Below are positions 51,463 to 60,894 of a DNA stretch of 64,000 nt, one piece after another. This DNA comes from Streptomyces sp. AC558_RSS880 (lineage in GTDB: Bacteria > Actinomycetota > Actinomycetes > Streptomycetales > Streptomycetaceae): the NCBI RefSeq assembly GCF_019049255.1, contig NZ_JAGMUJ010000029.1, positions 338,654 to 402,653 of the forward strand, read 5' to 3'. A program made the position numbers and the translations under genes. Numbering within the stretch: the stretch's first letter is position 1; the number at the start of each line of letters is the position of its first letter. The notes beneath the pieces were generated by a model, which had not been told where the DNA came from, searched no databases, and saw only the letters and a program-made list of their open reading frames with translations.

Positions 51463-53076
51463 TCAGACGGCGGGCCGGGCCGCAGCGGCCCGCCGGTCCG
51501 CCGAAGCCGGCTGCGGCTCGGGTTCCGGGTGCGGCGCGCAGGAGGCGCGCCGCCCCGGAACCCGGCCGTCCAGCAGATACGCCTCCAGGTGGCCGTGCAC
51601 ACAGGCGTTGGCCCCGCCCGCGAGGCCGTGGCTGCCGGCGTCCCGCTCGGTCACCAGCGCCGACCCCGCCAGCCGCCGGTGCAGCTCCAGGGCACCGTCG
51701 TACGGGGCGGCCGCGTCCCGCTCCGCCGCCAGGATCAGCGTCGGCGGCAGCGCACCGCTGCCCGCGCGCACGTCCAGCGGCCGCTGCCGGGGCGCCCGCC
51801 AGTAGGCGCACGGCAGGTTGGTCCACACATTGCCCCAGGTCTCGAAGGGCGCCCGGCGCGCGAGCCGGGTGTTGTCCCGGTCCCACACCGCCCAGTCCGT
51901 CGGCCAGGGCGCGTCGTTGCACTCCACGGCGAGGTACACCGCCCGCGCGTTCTCCGCCTCCGCCGCCGCCTCCGGATACTCCTGGGCCTGCTCGACCAGC
52001 GGGGCGGGATCGCCCTTCAGGTACGCCGACAGCGCGTGCGCCCGGTGCGGCCAGTGGTCGTCGTAGTACCCGGCCTTCAGGAACGCCGCCTGCAACTGTC
52101 CGGGCCCGACCTTCCCGCCCGCCGGCTCCTTCGCCAGCCGCGCACGGGCCCTGTCGTAACTGTCCTGCACCTCGCGCGCCGTGTTCCCCAGCCCGTACAC
52201 GGCGTCGTGCCGGGCGGCCCAGGCCCGGAAGTCCGCCCAGCGGTCCTCGAACGCCGCCGACTGGTCCAGGTTGTTGCGGTACCAGATCCGCTCCGGGTCC
52301 GGGTTCACCGCCGAGTCGAACACCATCCGCCGCACGTGCGAGGGGAACAGCGTGGCGTACAGCGCCCCGAAGTACGTGCCGTACGACGATCCGAGGAACG
52401 TCAGCCGGTTCTCGCCGAGCGCGGCGCGCAGGACGTCCAGGTCACGGGCGTTGTTGAGCGAGTTGTAGTGCCGCAGCGCGTCGCCGGTCCGCTCGGCGCA
52501 GCCCCGCGCGTACGCCTCGGCCCGCGCGACGCGCTCCCGCTTGTACGCCGCCGAGGGGTGGACGGGTGCCGTCGAGGGGCCCTCGAAGAACGTCCCCGGG
52601 TCCGTGCAGGACAGCGGTGCCGAACGGCCCACCCCGCGCGGGGCGTAGCCGACGAGGTCGTACGCCGCCGCGACGCGCTTCCACTCGGGCAGCACGCCCA
52701 TCATGGGGAAGTACATGCCGGTGGCGCCCGGCCCGCCCGGGTTGTGGACCAGGGATCCCTGCCGGGGCACCGCGCGCCCGCTGCCGCCGGGGTCCTTCCC
52801 GGTGGCCCGGACGCGGCTGACGGTGAGTGAGATCTGCTCGCCGTCGGGGCGGGCGTAGTCGAGCGGGACGCGCAGCGTGCCGCACCGGACGGTGCCCGGC
52901 AGCTCCTGCCCGGCGGGGCACGGGCCGAAGTCGATGCCCTCGGCCGCGGCCCGCGCGGCGGCCGTCGCGGTGCCGCGCAGCTCGGCGGTGGGGGTTCCCG
53001 CGCCGGCCGGGGCGGCGGCCAGGGTGGTGAGCAGCAAGGACCCGGCGGCCACATGGACGGCGGCGGCAGTTCTCAT
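51463..53076 (-). CDS. Secreted tripeptidyl aminopeptidase-like S33 peptidase
   Basis: 537 residues. A Sec signal peptide (about 1-25) precedes an alpha/beta hydrolase with catalytic Ser in FLGSSYGTYFGALYAT, Asp in ILAAERDAAAPYDGAL and His in RDAGSHGLAGG, the last two within a TAP-like C-terminal domain. Related Streptomyces enzymes (SlpD/SlpE, Tap) remove N-terminal tripeptides from extracellular proteins. ATG 53076 follows AAGGGA; the reading to 53169 extends into the spacer. Cys residues are numerous, as expected for a secreted protein. Confidence 0.87.
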   Translation of the reverse strand: MRTAAAVHVAAGSLLLTTLAAAPAGAGTPTAELRGTATAAARAAAEGIDFGPCPAGQELPGTVRCGTLRVPLDYARPDGEQISLTVSRVRATGKDPGGSGRAVPRQGSLVHNPGGPGATGMYFPMMGVLPEWKRVAAAYDLVGYAPRGVGRSAPLSCTDPGTFFEGPSTAPVHPSAAYKRERVARAEAYARGCAERTGDALRHYNSLNNARDLDVLRAALGENRLTFLGSSYGTYFGALYATLFPSHVRRMVFDSAVNPDPERIWYRNNLDQSAAFEDRWADFRAWAARHDAVYGLGNTAREVQDSYDRARARLAKEPAGGKVGPGQLQAAFLKAGYYDDHWPHRAHALSAYLKGDPAPLVEQAQEYPEAAAEAENARAVYLAVECNDAPWPTDWAVWDRDNTRLARRAPFETWGNVWTNLPCAYWRAPRQRPLDVRAGSGALPPTLILAAERDAAAPYDGALELHRRLAGSALVTERDAGSHGLAGGANACVHGHLEAYLLDGRVPGRRASCAPHPEPEPQPASADRRAAAARPAV

Positions 53077-53165
53077 CGACGATCCCTTCGGTGCACGATG
53101 GCGACAAAAGGGATGTTTCGTACGTCGGTGGGGTGAGGCAAGCACCGCACGCCGGGGTGTCGGCG

Positions 53166-53945
53166 TCAATGCCCCCGAGGAGGCACCCGGTGTGCGAAGG
53201 CCGCGCGCAGTTCCGGCTCGCCCACCGCGCGGATGCCGTGCACCGCGACGGACGTGAGATACGAGCGGTCGTCATCGGCGTCGCCGGCGCCGCGGGGCAG
53301 GGCACCCAGCAGACGCTGACCGGCCGGGGAGGCCCAGGGCGAGTACGGGTGGACCTCGAACCGTGTGATGGCCAGACAGCCCAGCACGAGGACCAACGGC
53401 AGCGCGAACCACAGCGCGACGAGAAGGCGCGGCATGTCCGACGGGACGGGCATGAGCAGGGCGACCGTCCCCAGCCCGGCCACGGCCGGCACGGCGAGCC
53501 GCACCTGCCGCACCGCCTCGGCGACGGTCGTCCCGGCGCCGTCGGGCACCGCAAGGCCGGCACTGACCAGCCGCTCGGCGATCCCGCGCACGGCGTCCGC
53601 GGTCGCCGCGGCGGCCCGCACCGGCGCGATCGGCGACTGCCCCTGAGGCCCTATCGCCCCTATCACCGACCGCTCCATCTCGTCCCGCCCGCACGGATCG
53701 ACGACCGTGGCCCAGCCGGTGTGCGCCAGCAGCAGCCGCCGCTGACGGGCCATCGCGACGAGCGTGAGGTCGGCGACCCGCCCGGGACCACCGGACAGGA
53801 ACGCGGCCTCGTACAGCGTCAGATCGCGCCCCGTCCCCGCGTCGGAGTCGACCGCGGCGGCACCGCGCACGGCGGCCAGGCACAGCCGCAGGCACGCCGT
53901 ACCGGCGACGGCCCAGGCCAGGAGCAGAAGAGGGACCCAGAACAT
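53166..53945 (-). CDS. TIGR04222-type membrane protein
   Basis: 259 residues. MFWVPLLLLAWAVAGTACLRLCLAA is an N-terminal membrane helix, followed by a conserved domain of about 120 residues (LTLYEAAFLSGGPGRVADLTLVAMARQRRLLLA) and two further hydrophobic segments (about 155-205). Many relatives end in a low-complexity Gly/Cys-rich tail; this one ends AHRVPPRGH without it. ATG 53945 matches the family start and has no clear ribosome-binding site; ATG 53981 is an alternative. It lies 107 nt downstream of the MNIO gene on the same strand, the usual pairing. Function unknown. Confidence 0.75.
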   Translation of the reverse strand: MFWVPLLLLAWAVAGTACLRLCLAAVRGAAAVDSDAGTGRDLTLYEAAFLSGGPGRVADLTLVAMARQRRLLLAHTGWATVVDPCGRDEMERSVIGAIGPQGQSPIAPVRAAAATADAVRGIAERLVSAGLAVPDGAGTTVAEAVRQVRLAVPAVAGLGTVALLMPVPSDMPRLLVALWFALPLVLVLGCLAITRFEVHPYSPWASPAGQRLLGALPRGAGDADDDRSYLTSVAVHGIRAVGEPELRAAFAHRVPPRGH

Positions 53946-54052
53946 GAAATGTTTGTAAGCGCGCGGTCGCGACAACACCATGCCCTGTTCACGATCCGGG
54001 ACGGAGTGTTGTCCGTATGTGACGTTCCGCTCGGATTGCCGGGCGCTGGCGG

Positions 54053-55363
54053 TCAACGCCGCAGCAGCACCCGCCGGGTGGCCCGCGCCAGCCGCACCGC
54101 CGGCCTGTGCGACCGCGGCCTCGACCCCGACCGCTCCAGCCACCACTCCCGCAGGGCACGCCGCACCGACGCGTCCTCGGGCCGCCCGGCCAGCACGTGC
54201 TCGGCGAAGTCCAGCGCGTCCCGCCGGTAGCCGCCGGTCATCGGCTGCGTCTGCGCGTACGCGAGGAAGGCGGCCCGGTAACCGCTCCCGAGGATCACCG
54301 GCAGCTCGGGCGCGACCTTGGCGACGACGTCGGCCCGCTTGGCGGCGAGCGCCCGCGCCTGCACCCCCATCCGCACCCGGTCGAACCCCTCCGGTACGGG
54401 CGTCCCGGCGACCAGCGCGGACAGCACCGCGGTCTGCGCGAGCGCGAGCCGCTCCCGGGCGGCCTCGAGGGAGCCCTGCCGCGGCTCGGGCCGGACACCC
54501 GCGACCGCCGCCGCGCCCGCGCCCGCTTCCCGTCGCCCCGCCCCCTCCTCGACCGCCCGCCGGATCGCACCCAACTCCCGCTCCATCTCCTCCGCTTCCG
54601 GGAAGTTCTCGTCCCGCTCCAGCAGGACGCCGGGAGGGGAGACGCGGGAGGCGAGGTCGGTGAGGACCGCGAGCACGGGCTCCGGAACAGGGTGCGCGTG
54701 GCTGTCGTGCCACACGCCGTCCCGCTCGAACCCGCCCGCGACATGGACGTACGCGATGGCCTCCAAGGGCAGTCCGGCGAGCGCCTCGGCCGGGTCCTCG
54801 CCCCGGTTGACGTGGTTGGTGTGCAGGTTGGCGACGTCGATGAGGAGCCGTACGCCGGTCCGGTCGGCCAGCTCGTACAGGAACTGCCCCTCGGTCATCT
54901 CCTCGCCGGGCCACGAGAACAGCGCGGCGATGTTCTCCACGGCGAGCGGCACGGGCAGCGCGTCCTGCGCGATACGGACGTTCTCGCACAGCACGTCGAG
55001 GGCGTCACGGGTGCGCGGCACGGGCAGCAGGTGCCCGGCCTCGATCAGCGACGAGGCGGTCAGCGGCCCGCCCGCCCGGACGAACGCGATGTGCTCGGTG
55101 ACGAGCGGCGACCGGAGCGTCTCGGCCCGCTCGGCGAGGGCGGCCAGCCGTCCCTCGTCGGGCCGCTCGGCCCCGCCAAGACCCAGCGACACCCCGTGCG
55201 GCACGACGGTCACCCCCCGCTCCCGCAACCGCACCAGCGACTCGGGCAGATGCCCGGGGCAGACGTTCTCGGCCACGACCTCGACCCAGTCGATCCCCGG
55301 CATGCCCTCGACGGCCTCCGCGATCTCCGGCCGCCACCCGATCCCCGTCCCCAGCTGCACCAT
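54053..55363 (-). CDS. DUF692/MNIO-type multinuclear iron oxidase with extra C-terminal domain
   Basis: 436 residues. The N-terminal TIM barrel (1 to about 280) belongs to the DUF692 family (MbnB, TglH), with candidate metal ligands H56 (VVPHGVSLG), H91 (VTEHIAF), E143 (VENIAAL), D176 ([11 protein letters not shown]), H207 (YVHVAGG), D220/H222 (WHDSHAHP) and E249 (LLERDEN). These enzymes rework Cys or other residues of ribosomally made peptides. A helical domain of about 140 residues follows (about 295-436), where partner proteins are separate elsewhere. ATG 55363 is chosen for GGAGGAGGGG just upstream; GTG 55378 is the longer option. Substrate unknown; paired with TIGR04222 gene. Confidence 0.82.
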   Translation of the reverse strand: MVQLGTGIGWRPEIAEAVEGMPGIDWVEVVAENVCPGHLPESLVRLRERGVTVVPHGVSLGLGGAERPDEGRLAALAERAETLRSPLVTEHIAFVRAGGPLTASSLIEAGHLLPVPRTRDALDVLCENVRIAQDALPVPLAVENIAALFSWPGEEMTEGQFLYELADRTGVRLLIDVANLHTNHVNRGEDPAEALAGLPLEAIAYVHVAGGFERDGVWHDSHAHPVPEPVLAVLTDLASRVSPPGVLLERDENFPEAEEMERELGAIRRAVEEGAGRREAGAGAAAVAGVRPEPRQGSLEAARERLALAQTAVLSALVAGTPVPEGFDRVRMGVQARALAAKRADVVAKVAPELPVILGSGYRAAFLAYAQTQPMTGGYRRDALDFAEHVLAGRPEDASVRRALREWWLERSGSRPRSHRPAVRLARATRRVLLRR

Positions 55364-55468
55364 CGTCCCCTCCTCCACCGGTGTGTCCGGCCCCCGTAGG
55401 TGAGAGGGATATGGCCCCCCGGAACACCTCCGAACCGCGCCCGGCCACCTTCAGAGCAACATTTGAGG

Positions 55469-55990
55469 TTAGGGGCGCGCGGGCCGGGCGAAGCCGGCGA
55501 GGGCGCGGAAGTCGTCCTCCCGGAGCCCGGTCCGCGGATCGACATGGTGCAGCAGCCCGGTCCCGGGGTGGTGGGCGGCCACATACGCCCGGTCGAGCTC
55601 GCTCTGCTCGTCGTCCACCCAGGCGAAGGGCCGCCCGTCGGCGTGCTCCACCAGCGGACCGGTCTTCCAGTGCACCCCGTCGGGCCGCTCCTGGAACAGG
55701 GCGTCACCGAAGTCGACGAAGGGCAGCTCGGGCAGCCCGAGCCGGGGACCTATCCACCGATTGGCGTCCCCCATCCAGGTCGTCGCCCAGCACAGCTCGT
55801 ACCCGAGCCGGAGGAGAGCCGGACCGTGCTCGGGGTTGAGCCACACGCGCAACGGCCGCCGACGCGACCACAACAGCCCCCGGTCCACCGGCACCCTGAG
55901 CGTGATGTACCCGGCGGGGCGTCTCTCCGGTCGGGCCGCGTAGGGATTGAGCGGGCCGTCCACGTCGAGAAAGAGCAGCGGTCGGTTCAC
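55469..55990 (-). CDS. HAD-like protein
   Basis: 173 residues. NRPLLFLDVDGPLNPYAARP is the HAD motif I (DxD), WATTWMGDANRWIGP fits motif II, and FAWVDDEQSELDRAY the late acidic motif. A small cytoplasmic phosphatase or nucleotidase-like protein of unknown substrate. GTG 55990 follows AGGGGGACACC; the longer reading to 56221 runs into spacer. Confidence 0.78.
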   Translation of the reverse strand: MNRPLLFLDVDGPLNPYAARPERRPAGYITLRVPVDRGLLWSRRRPLRVWLNPEHGPALLRLGYELCWATTWMGDANRWIGPRLGLPELPFVDFGDALFQERPDGVHWKTGPLVEHADGRPFAWVDDEQSELDRAYVAAHHPGTGLLHHVDPRTGLREDDFRALAGFARPARP

Positions 55991-56281
55991 GGTGTCCCCC
56001 TGGTGTCCGTCGGCCGGGTGAGAGCATCCGACCATGCGAAAGCGCTGTCCGGCACGCTGATTCCCCCCTGGTGCCGCCGTTCTGGATGGTGGACGCCGGC
56101 TACGCGGCGCCGGCCGGTGACTCCAGTGCGGACGCTCCCTTCCTCCTCCTTGTCCGCTCCTCCTGCGGGCGGCGGGATGGGACGCCGGGCAGGACATCGT
56201 GCCCGTGTGGGCCGACACCATGGTCCGTGGGGCGCTCGGCCTGGCCGGGTACGTGTGGGTCGTGCGGACGCGGCCCGGTTC
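55991..56281. other. Spacer between the HAD-like and C45-like genes
   Basis: 291 bases without a recognised gene. It should hold the HAD gene promoter. A short plus-strand open stretch ending at TGA 56292-56294 has coding-like third positions and a hydrophobic run, but it lacks a convincing start and overlaps the C45 gene; I see no certain function. Confidence 0.4.
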
Positions 56282-57226
56282 TCAGCCGGCCTGACCGAGC
56301 GCGACGGCGCGGGAGCCGGTGGTGAAGCCGGTGAAGGACTGTTCCCAGGTCTCGTCGGGCCAGTGGTAGGTCACGCGGCCCTCGGCGGGCCGGTAGTGGG
56401 CGGTGTAGACCGTCCCCAGGCCCTCGTCGTACGCGTACTGGTACAGCGGCGGCTTCAGCATCGCCGCCACGTCCGTCCCCGTCGCCCGGACGGTGCTCAG
56501 CCGCTCCTGGGTCCGGGTGAACCGCTCCTGGTCGTCGGGCACCGGCAGGTGCTGGTGGTTGGCGGCGCAGGCGTCGGGTGCCTCGGTCAGCGGGATGTCC
56601 GGTCCCACGAACACCGTCACCGACTTCTCGGAGTCGACGAGGGTGACGTTCTGCGGGATGGCGATCGGTAGGGACCGCAGCCTGCCGACCGCCTCGTCGA
56701 CGGTGTCGCACGTCTCCAGGAGGTAGCGCAGCACGATGAGGACGGCGAAGCCGGGGCCGTGGACGAACCGGCCGCCGAAGGTGAGCGAGACCGCGAGCCC
56801 GGCGTCGTTCATCCCGTCCAGCAGGCCCCACGCCGCGTCCTGCATGCCGATGACCGGACGGAGGAAGTGCGAGGAGACGATGGTGCCTTCGCACTCGTCG
56901 GGCGCGAAGTCGTAGTTGCGCAGCAGGGTGCCGTCCCCGCCGGTCTGCGTGCAGCCCGAGAAGAACGGCCGCAGGGTCGCGAGGGTGAGGAACGTTTCCC
57001 CGCCGGGCCGGTCGAGCTGACGGGCGAGCCGCTCCAGCACCGGGACCAGCTCCGGCATGTGCGTCTCGAACAGCGCCCGGGCGCGGTCCGCGCCTTCCGC
57101 GGTCCGGCTCTCGTCGGTCATCCACTCCTCCGCGCGCGGCCACAGGGCCTGCGCATGGGCGGCCCAGCGGCCGTCGCCGCCGTCGCCGATCTCGAGGGCA
57201 CGAAAGGTCTTCCGCAACCGGCTCAC
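56282..57226 (-). CDS. C45-family Ntn hydrolase-like protein (acyltransferase/amidase type)
   Basis: 314 residues. LRPFFSGCTQTGGDGTLLRNYDF has the pattern of the C45/acid-ceramidase-like family, in which a precursor is cut before the Cys (Cys92 here) to make it the N-terminal nucleophile; the Asn in RNYD and later CAANHQHLP region fit too. Relatives include 6-aminopenicillanate acyltransferase and carcinine or lipoamide amidases. No signal peptide. GTG 57226 follows AAGGAG with 8-nt spacing. Substrate unknown. Confidence 0.78.
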   Translation of the reverse strand: MSRLRKTFRALEIGDGGDGRWAAHAQALWPRAEEWMTDESRTAEGADRARALFETHMPELVPVLERLARQLDRPGGETFLTLATLRPFFSGCTQTGGDGTLLRNYDFAPDECEGTIVSSHFLRPVIGMQDAAWGLLDGMNDAGLAVSLTFGGRFVHGPGFAVLIVLRYLLETCDTVDEAVGRLRSLPIAIPQNVTLVDSEKSVTVFVGPDIPLTEAPDACAANHQHLPVPDDQERFTRTQERLSTVRATGTDVAAMLKPPLYQYAYDEGLGTVYTAHYRPAEGRVTYHWPDETWEQSFTGFTTGSRAVALGQAG

Positions 57227-57309
57227 TCCCCACGCTCCTTCACGGACCTCGGACGAAGTAGTGGCAACCTACCTAATTTCTTGAGCAACTCCTTGTTCTG
57301 CCAGGCACG

Positions 57310-57338
57310 TTGACGCTCTCCATGCTCAGTACTACGTT
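57310..57338 (+). promoter_or_regulatory. Promoter of the GH76 operon
   Basis: TTGACG at 57310-57315 and TACGTT at 57333-57338 with exactly 17 bp between, matching the housekeeping sigma (HrdB) pattern. Transcription should start near 57345. Confidence 0.65.
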
Positions 57339-57340
57339 GC

Positions 57341-57352
57341 GAGAGCGCTCTC
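57341..57352. promoter_or_regulatory. Palindromic LacI-type operator GAGAGCGCTCTC
   Basis: Perfect 12-bp palindrome placed on the expected transcription start, resembling CebR/BxlR-type operators of Streptomyces glycosidase genes (GGGAGCGCTCCC in CebR). Ideal for blocking the promoter just upstream. Confidence 0.65.
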
Positions 57353-57481
57353 ACACCCCCCACATCCGCCGAGCACCCTGCCCCGTGTGCCGGGCCGTCG
57401 CCCCCGTCGAAGGCTTCCGCACACGGCCACACCAGGTGACATCAGGGCAGGAAGGCGCCCCACACAGGGAGCAGTCCGCCC

Positions 57482-58978
57482 ATGAATCCCGTACGGAGAT
57501 CCCGCCGGTGGCGTTCCGCCGCGGCGCTCGGCCTCGTCCTCGCGCTGTGCGCGCTGCTGCCGCGGACCGCGTCCGCCGACGACACGGCGAGCGCGGCGGC
57601 CGGCATCTGCAACAAGTACTGCGACGGCCGTGACCCCGCCCTCTCCCCGGGTGACCGCACACCCGTCACGGCGACCGTCCACGCGCGGTCGATCGCCCTG
57701 CACTTCGACGACGCCGACGCGATGGGCTGGGCCTCCCTCGGCAACGGCGGTCCGGGCGACGAGGTCTGGCTCGACCGCTCCTTCGACGGCGGCCGGACCT
57801 GGAGTTCGGGAAGCCGGCTCGGCAACACCGGTGTTCCCTCGGGACAGCGCGGGTGGCGCACCCTGATGTACAACGTGGACGACTGGGGCGCCCACGGCGT
57901 GGGCGCGCTGCGGGCCTGCGGCAAGGCCGGTGACCGCCCCGAGATCGCCTGCACGTCCTGGGCCCGCACCACCTGGAACGCCGGCGACCGGCGCACCGCC
58001 GCGGCCACCGGACTGATGACCTTCTACGACTACTCGACGGGCCTGTTCGACACCACCGGCTGGTGGAACTCGGCGAACGCGCTCACGGCCGTCATCGACA
58101 ACATCCGCACCTCGGGCATGGGCAGCTACACGTACGCCGTCGCCCGCACCTACGACCTGAACGTGAACGCGCGGGACGGACAGTTCCGCAACGACTACAT
58201 CGACGACACCGGCTGGTGGGGACTGGCCTGGGTGGCCGCCTACGACCTGACCGGCGACAGCCGCTACCTCGCCACCGCCCGCGCGGACGCCGACCACATG
58301 GCCGCGTACTGGGACTCCACCTGCGGCGGCGGGGTGTGGTGGAGCACCGCGCGCACGTACAAGAACGCGATCTCGAACTCCCTCTACATCGAACTCAACG
58401 CCGCGCTGCACAACCGGATGCCGGGCGAGCGGACCTACCTGGACCGGGCGCGGGCCGGCTGGTCCTGGTTCCGGGGCACGGGCATGGTGAACGGTTCACA
58501 CCTGGTCAACGACGGCATCGACCTGGGCACCTGCCGCAACAACGGCGACACGGTGTGGTCGTACAACCAGGGCGTGCTCCTCGGCGCCCTGACCGAACTG
58601 CACCGGGCCACGGGTGACGACGCCCTGCTCACCGACGCACGGCGGATCGCCGACGCCGCCACCACCTCGTCCGCCCTCAACACGGCGGACGGCATCCTGC
58701 GCGACCCGTGCGAGAACGGCGACTGCGGAGCGGACGGACCGTCGTTCAAGGGAGCGCACGTCCGCGGTCTGGGTGACCTCGACGCCGTACTCCCGGACCA
58801 CCCGTACACCCCCTACCTCCGGCGTCAGGCCGACCGCGCCCACGCGAACGACCGCAACGCCCTCGACCAGTACGGGCTGCGCTGGTACGGGCCGCTCGAC
58901 CGGGTGGACGCGGCGCGTCAGCAGAGCGTGGTCGACCTGTTCAACGCCGTGCCCCGGCCGACGGGAGGGAAGCGCTGA
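57482..58978 (+). CDS. Secreted GH76 alpha-1,6-mannanase, with one N-terminal accessory module
   Basis: 498 residues. A Sec signal peptide (about 1-32) precedes [12 protein letters not shown], one accessory module (about 55-165: [20 protein letters not shown] ... [12 protein letters not shown] ... RTLMYNV ... LRACG) and the (alpha/alpha)6 GH76 domain with the catalytic Asp pair D241-D242 in [17 protein letters not shown]. The family cleaves alpha-1,6-mannan backbones, such as those of yeast cell walls. ATG 57482 begins about 137 nt after the predicted transcription start. Translationally coupled to the next gene. Confidence 0.9.
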   Translation: MNPVRRSRRWRSAAALGLVLALCALLPRTASADDTASAAAGICNKYCDGRDPALSPGDRTPVTATVHARSIALHFDDADAMGWASLGNGGPGDEVWLDRSFDGGRTWSSGSRLGNTGVPSGQRGWRTLMYNVDDWGAHGVGALRACGKAGDRPEIACTSWARTTWNAGDRRTAAATGLMTFYDYSTGLFDTTGWWNSANALTAVIDNIRTSGMGSYTYAVARTYDLNVNARDGQFRNDYIDDTGWWGLAWVAAYDLTGDSRYLATARADADHMAAYWDSTCGGGVWWSTARTYKNAISNSLYIELNAALHNRMPGERTYLDRARAGWSWFRGTGMVNGSHLVNDGIDLGTCRNNGDTVWSYNQGVLLGALTELHRATGDDALLTDARRIADAATTSSALNTADGILRDPCENGDCGADGPSFKGAHVRGLGDLDAVLPDHPYTPYLRRQADRAHANDRNALDQYGLRWYGPLDRVDAARQQSVVDLFNAVPRPTGGKR

Positions 58979-60843
58979 TGCCGGACCGGACCCGCCGCTT
59001 CCTCGGCGGGCTCGTGGCCCTGGGGCTCGCCCTGACCGGACTGGTCGCCGTCCCCACGCCCTCCCACGCGGCGACGCCGGTGTGCGCGCTGGCCTGCGAC
59101 ACCCTCGACCCCTCCGAGGCGGTGCGGGAGACCTTCCCCGTACCGGACCGGAACGTCAACGGGCGGACCCTGCGCCTGCACGTGTCCGATCCCGACAACA
59201 TGGCCTGGGCCAGTATCGACAACGGGGTGAACGGGGACTCGGTCTGGCTGGACCGCTCCTGGGACCGTGGCGCCACCTGGGAGCCGCTGCTGGGCAAGGC
59301 GTCCGTCCCCGGCTCCCGGACCGGCACGCGGACGCTGATGTACAACATCACCGACCCGGTGGGGCACCGGCGCGGCTGGATTCGTGCCTGCGGTGACGCG
59401 GCCGGGGTGACCTGCACCGACTGGGTGTACCCGAAGGTCTGCGACGGCGCGTCGTGCGACGGCGCCGACCCCGCAGGCGCGGCCGGCGACGACCGCCCGG
59501 TGCCGGCGACGACTCTCTTCGGACGCACCATCAGCCTGCACATGGACCACGACAACGGCATGGCCTGGGGCGTCGTCGAGAACGGCGGCGCGGGCGACGA
59601 GATCTGGATCGACCGCTCCTGGGACGGCGGGGTGACCTGGCCCGAGGGCTCCTCCCTGGGACGCGTGAGCGTCCCGTCCGGTGCCGCCGCCACCCGGACG
59701 GTCATGTTCGCCGTCCGGGACCCGCGCGGCCTCCTCCACGGTGGCGCGGTCCGTGCCTGCGGCCGCGAGGCCGCCCACCAGGAAGGCAGCTGCACGGCGT
59801 GGGCGCGGCCGGTGCCGACCCGGGCGCGCGCCGCGGCCGACGCCCTCATGGCGTCGTACCGGACCGACGAGGGCTGGTGGCACAGCAGTTGGTGGAACTC
59901 GGCCGTCGCGCTCACCGCCGTCATGGACTTCGCCCGGCAGACCGGGCGGCACGACTACGACTGGGCCGTCTCCCGCACCTTCGAGCAGAACAAGGGCGTC
60001 TTCCCCGCGGGCGTCCGCGGTTCGGACCCGGTCGAGGGCCACTTCATCAGCCGCGCCGTCGACGACGCGGGATGGTGGGGGATCGCGTGGGTGGCCGCCT
60101 ACGACCGGACGCGGGAACGGCGTTACCTGGACGAGGCCGTCATCATCGCGGACTACCTGCACCGGCACTGGGATCCGGGCACGTGCGGCGGCGGCATGTG
60201 GTGGGACCGGGAGCACACCTACAAGAACGCCGTCACCAGCGGCCTGTACCTGTGGCTGACGACCGCGCTGCACCGGCGTCTGGCCGGTGACACGGTGTGG
60301 GGCGGGCGCGCGACCGCGGCGGCGGACTGGTACCTGGACAGCGGGCTGATCAACTCCTCGGGTCTGGTCAACGACGGCCTGACCCGGGACTGCGCCAACA
60401 ACGGCCAGACAGTGTGGAGTTACAACCAGGGCCTGGCCATCGGCGCCTTCACTCAACTGTGGCGCTCCACCGGCGAGACCCGCTACCTGGACACCGCGCG
60501 ACGGCTGGCGGACGCGGCGATGTCCTCACCCCGGCTGACCCGCGACGGCGTCCTGACCGAGTCCTGCGACATCGGCACCGCCTCGTGCGACGACAACCAG
60601 AAGCAGTTCAAGGGCATCTTCGTACGGCACTTCGCCGACCTCGCCGACGCCACCGGGTCGACGGTCCACCGCGCGTACCTCGCACGGCAGGCCGAGTCGA
60701 TCTGGAACACCGACCGCGACCCCCTCAACCGCCTCGGCCAGCGCTGGGCCGGCACCACACCCAACCAGACGGACTGGCGCACCCAGGCCAGTGCCCTGGC
60801 AGCCCTGACCGCGTCCCCGCGCGTGGCGACGCGGGGCGGGTGA
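58978..60843 (+). CDS. Secreted GH76 alpha-1,6-mannanase, with two N-terminal accessory modules
   Basis: 621 residues. Sec signal peptide (about 1-31). Two copies of the accessory module follow (about 50-160 and 170-280), each with R-x-L/I-x-LH, N-x-MAW, GD-x-[VI]W-[LI]-DRSWD-x-G-x-TW, RT-[LV]-M and RACG. The GH76 domain carries D362-D363 in AVDDAGWWGIAWVAAYD. ATG 58978 shares a base with the preceding stop (TGATG). Its partner has one module, so the two probably differ in binding to the mannan. Ends before a short spacer and the convergent regulator. Confidence 0.9.
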   Translation: MPDRTRRFLGGLVALGLALTGLVAVPTPSHAATPVCALACDTLDPSEAVRETFPVPDRNVNGRTLRLHVSDPDNMAWASIDNGVNGDSVWLDRSWDRGATWEPLLGKASVPGSRTGTRTLMYNITDPVGHRRGWIRACGDAAGVTCTDWVYPKVCDGASCDGADPAGAAGDDRPVPATTLFGRTISLHMDHDNGMAWGVVENGGAGDEIWIDRSWDGGVTWPEGSSLGRVSVPSGAAATRTVMFAVRDPRGLLHGGAVRACGREAAHQEGSCTAWARPVPTRARAAADALMASYRTDEGWWHSSWWNSAVALTAVMDFARQTGRHDYDWAVSRTFEQNKGVFPAGVRGSDPVEGHFISRAVDDAGWWGIAWVAAYDRTRERRYLDEAVIIADYLHRHWDPGTCGGGMWWDREHTYKNAVTSGLYLWLTTALHRRLAGDTVWGGRATAAADWYLDSGLINSSGLVNDGLTRDCANNGQTVWSYNQGLAIGAFTQLWRSTGETRYLDTARRLADAAMSSPRLTRDGVLTESCDIGTASCDDNQKQFKGIFVRHFADLADATGSTVHRAYLARQAESIWNTDRDPLNRLGQRWAGTTPNQTDWRTQASALAALTASPRVATRGG

Positions 60844-60894
60844 GGGGCAGGGCCGGACGGGCGGCGACCACCGCGGAGCACACGTGGCCACACG

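Noticed and set aside
53980..54663. Cys-rich plus-strand frame (MPCSRSGTECC...) beside the MNIO gene, looking like a peptide precursor
   Set aside because: The remainder is Ala/Pro/Arg-rich antisense to the MNIO gene, and there is no ribosome-binding site. The Cys cluster is probably chance, though it would be worth a glance in ribosome-profiling data.
56163..56294. Short plus-strand stretch with coding-like codons ending in TGA
   Set aside because: No start codon with a ribosome-binding site, and an in-frame stop at 56118-56120. It may be a gene remnant, but I cannot name the family.
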